A stretch of DNA of 64,000 bases, taken from contig MU008188.1 of the NCBI GenBank assembly GCA_010909165.1, positions 1-64,000 of the forward strand, in the 5' to 3' direction. The stretch comes from Anthoceros angustus. Its lineage: Eukaryota; Streptophyta; Anthocerotopsida; Anthocerotales; Anthocerotaceae. The stretch's first letter is position 1. Each line of letters begins with the position of its first letter. Of the stretch, positions 62,960-64,000 are shown piece after piece. The position numbers were made by a program, and so were the translations under genes. Below the pieces are notes generated by a model, which saw only the letters and a program-made list of their open reading frames with translations, did not search any database and was not told where the DNA came from.

Positions 62960-64000
62960 TTGTAGCAAAGGGTCCGTTCCCGAGAGAATGATAGGCTCCG
63001 TTTGGCACGTTTTCAACCGATTCTCACCTCAACGTAGTGACCATTCGGACTCAAGCGCGCGCGTCCGCAGTTTTACGAATAACTACTCTCACGTTCACCA
63101 AACAGGCCCGGTGTGGCCAAATGTTTAAGGACTCGTTCGCGTCCGTATCCTATCAATTCGTTCCTTGTTCGTCTAATCCGTTCTCCTCGCCTCTCTCTCT
63201 ACACTCACCATTCTTTGGAAAAGAGTGGGTGGGCTGCGGGTCGGATCTCTTAAAATGCGTTATCTTGGTCTCCGTCCGGGCTCTACACGCCTCCGGAGTT
63301 CCTTGACTCGCCATCGTCGTTCCCACCGTCGGTCCTTTGCCTGGAAGGCGAGGTCTTTGATCGCCCACCCACGCACACACCACCACACGTTAGGGCCCGT
63401 CACGGGACCTTGATCAATCGCTCCGGTCATGCACGCCTCGATGACTCGGGACTCACGTTGCAAAAGACGACAAGGGTCTACAAGGAAAGCAGCGGTATCC
63501 ACCCCAAGAAAAAGATGCTTTACTAGAGCAGCCGCCCCTCTTATACTACATCGAGCGGCTTTATTACACTCCTATTACATTTTGTTGCCCCATTCGATTA
63601 ATATAATCGACCGCCTACTACCTCCCCCTCTTCCGCCTATCTCCTTCGCCTGCGGCGGCTGAGGAGTGCTCTTGGTTCTGCCTTGGCACTGGTGGCCCAA
63701 TCCTCGGCCACGGCAGTTCAGGCACCTAATCGGATGATCCGGCGGCGGCCCTTCCCTTCGAGACACAGCCGAGGTTCGGCTCACGGTGGCGGTTTGACAA
63801 CGCGGTAACCACCACATCCTCCTCTCCACTGCCCCCAGTGGGTCCACCGCCTGGGACCACCAGGAGTGTTGCTCACTTTGCAAGTCGGTGGTAGTCCCCT
63901 CACCTCCCGAGTCCGGGACCGGGTCCACTGGGCACTGGGGTCCGATCCTCGGGGTTGGCCTTATTTGAGTCCGGACCTGTGGTCCGTCTGAGGTTCGGAC
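62960..64000 (-). repeat. D-family LTR copy 3, inverted, running off the window
   Basis: Reverse complement of LTR copies 1 and 2: agagaatgataggctccg at ~62982, ccaagaaaaagatgctttac, TATA box cttata (TATAAG on minus) at 63540-63545, cctatctcc, gatcatccg words. The end 63900-64000 holds GGTCC/GGACC palindrome repeats like those at 48300-48520, in the position expected if they form the 5' end of the LTR. Confidence 0.7.

Overview
The window looks like nuclear repeat DNA from a land plant with a large, retrotransposon-rich genome. Everything I can identify, apart from the first ~190 bases, is LTR retrotransposon in several nested layers, plus simple sequence. Plant signals are Ty1/copia primer-binding sites matching initiator tRNA-Met, a gypsy primer-binding site matching tRNA-Asp, and typical plant copia/gypsy pol motifs. 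I see no host gene, tRNA gene, rRNA gene or CRISPR array. Bases 1-190 are different: they read as the C-terminal end of a bacterial-type NuoB, and point to a chimeric join, contamination or transfer. Species cannot be named from the sequence.

Layout. (1) 201-17.2 kb: a minus-strand gypsy element ('G family', LTR start TGTGGTAGG, tRNA-Asp primer site). Its gag is split by a complete copia element (copia-1, 1656-7904, perfect 5-bp target duplication AAGAC) and its LTR is split by a second copia element (copia-2, 9913 to ~16735). Copia-2 carries fragments of the G-family LTR inside RT and gag, and a ~0.93 kb block of about 95% GC in its leader. (2) 17.2-26 kb: a mosaic of G-family pieces stitched together at (TCC)n and other short shared words, including 27 copies of the LTR core-promoter unit and a perfect 446-bp direct duplication. 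(3) 26.3-46.2 kb: a decayed plus-strand copia element (copia-3) that appears to host a G-family element (31121-45227) with ~5.16 kb LTRs, a ~3.8 kb internal region, no RT, and coding-like sequence inside the LTR. (4) 46.2-64 kb: 'D family' elements with coiled-coil gag-like proteins and an LTR carrying GGTCC/GGACC palindromes. One D LTR is split by a minus-strand gypsy element (gypsy-3, 51781-60760) whose pol ends in a PHD-finger-like module downstream of integrase.

How it works together: nothing here is intact. Every coding stretch is broken by short indels, usually one to a few bases, and copies of the same repeat differ more by indels than by substitutions. This fits old decayed elements, uncorrected long-read sequence, or both. 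The stitching at short shared words in 10.9-26.6 kb is suspicious for assembly artefact. Structures there should be confirmed on raw reads before being treated as biology. Coordinates of decayed features are approximate unless a motif is given exactly.
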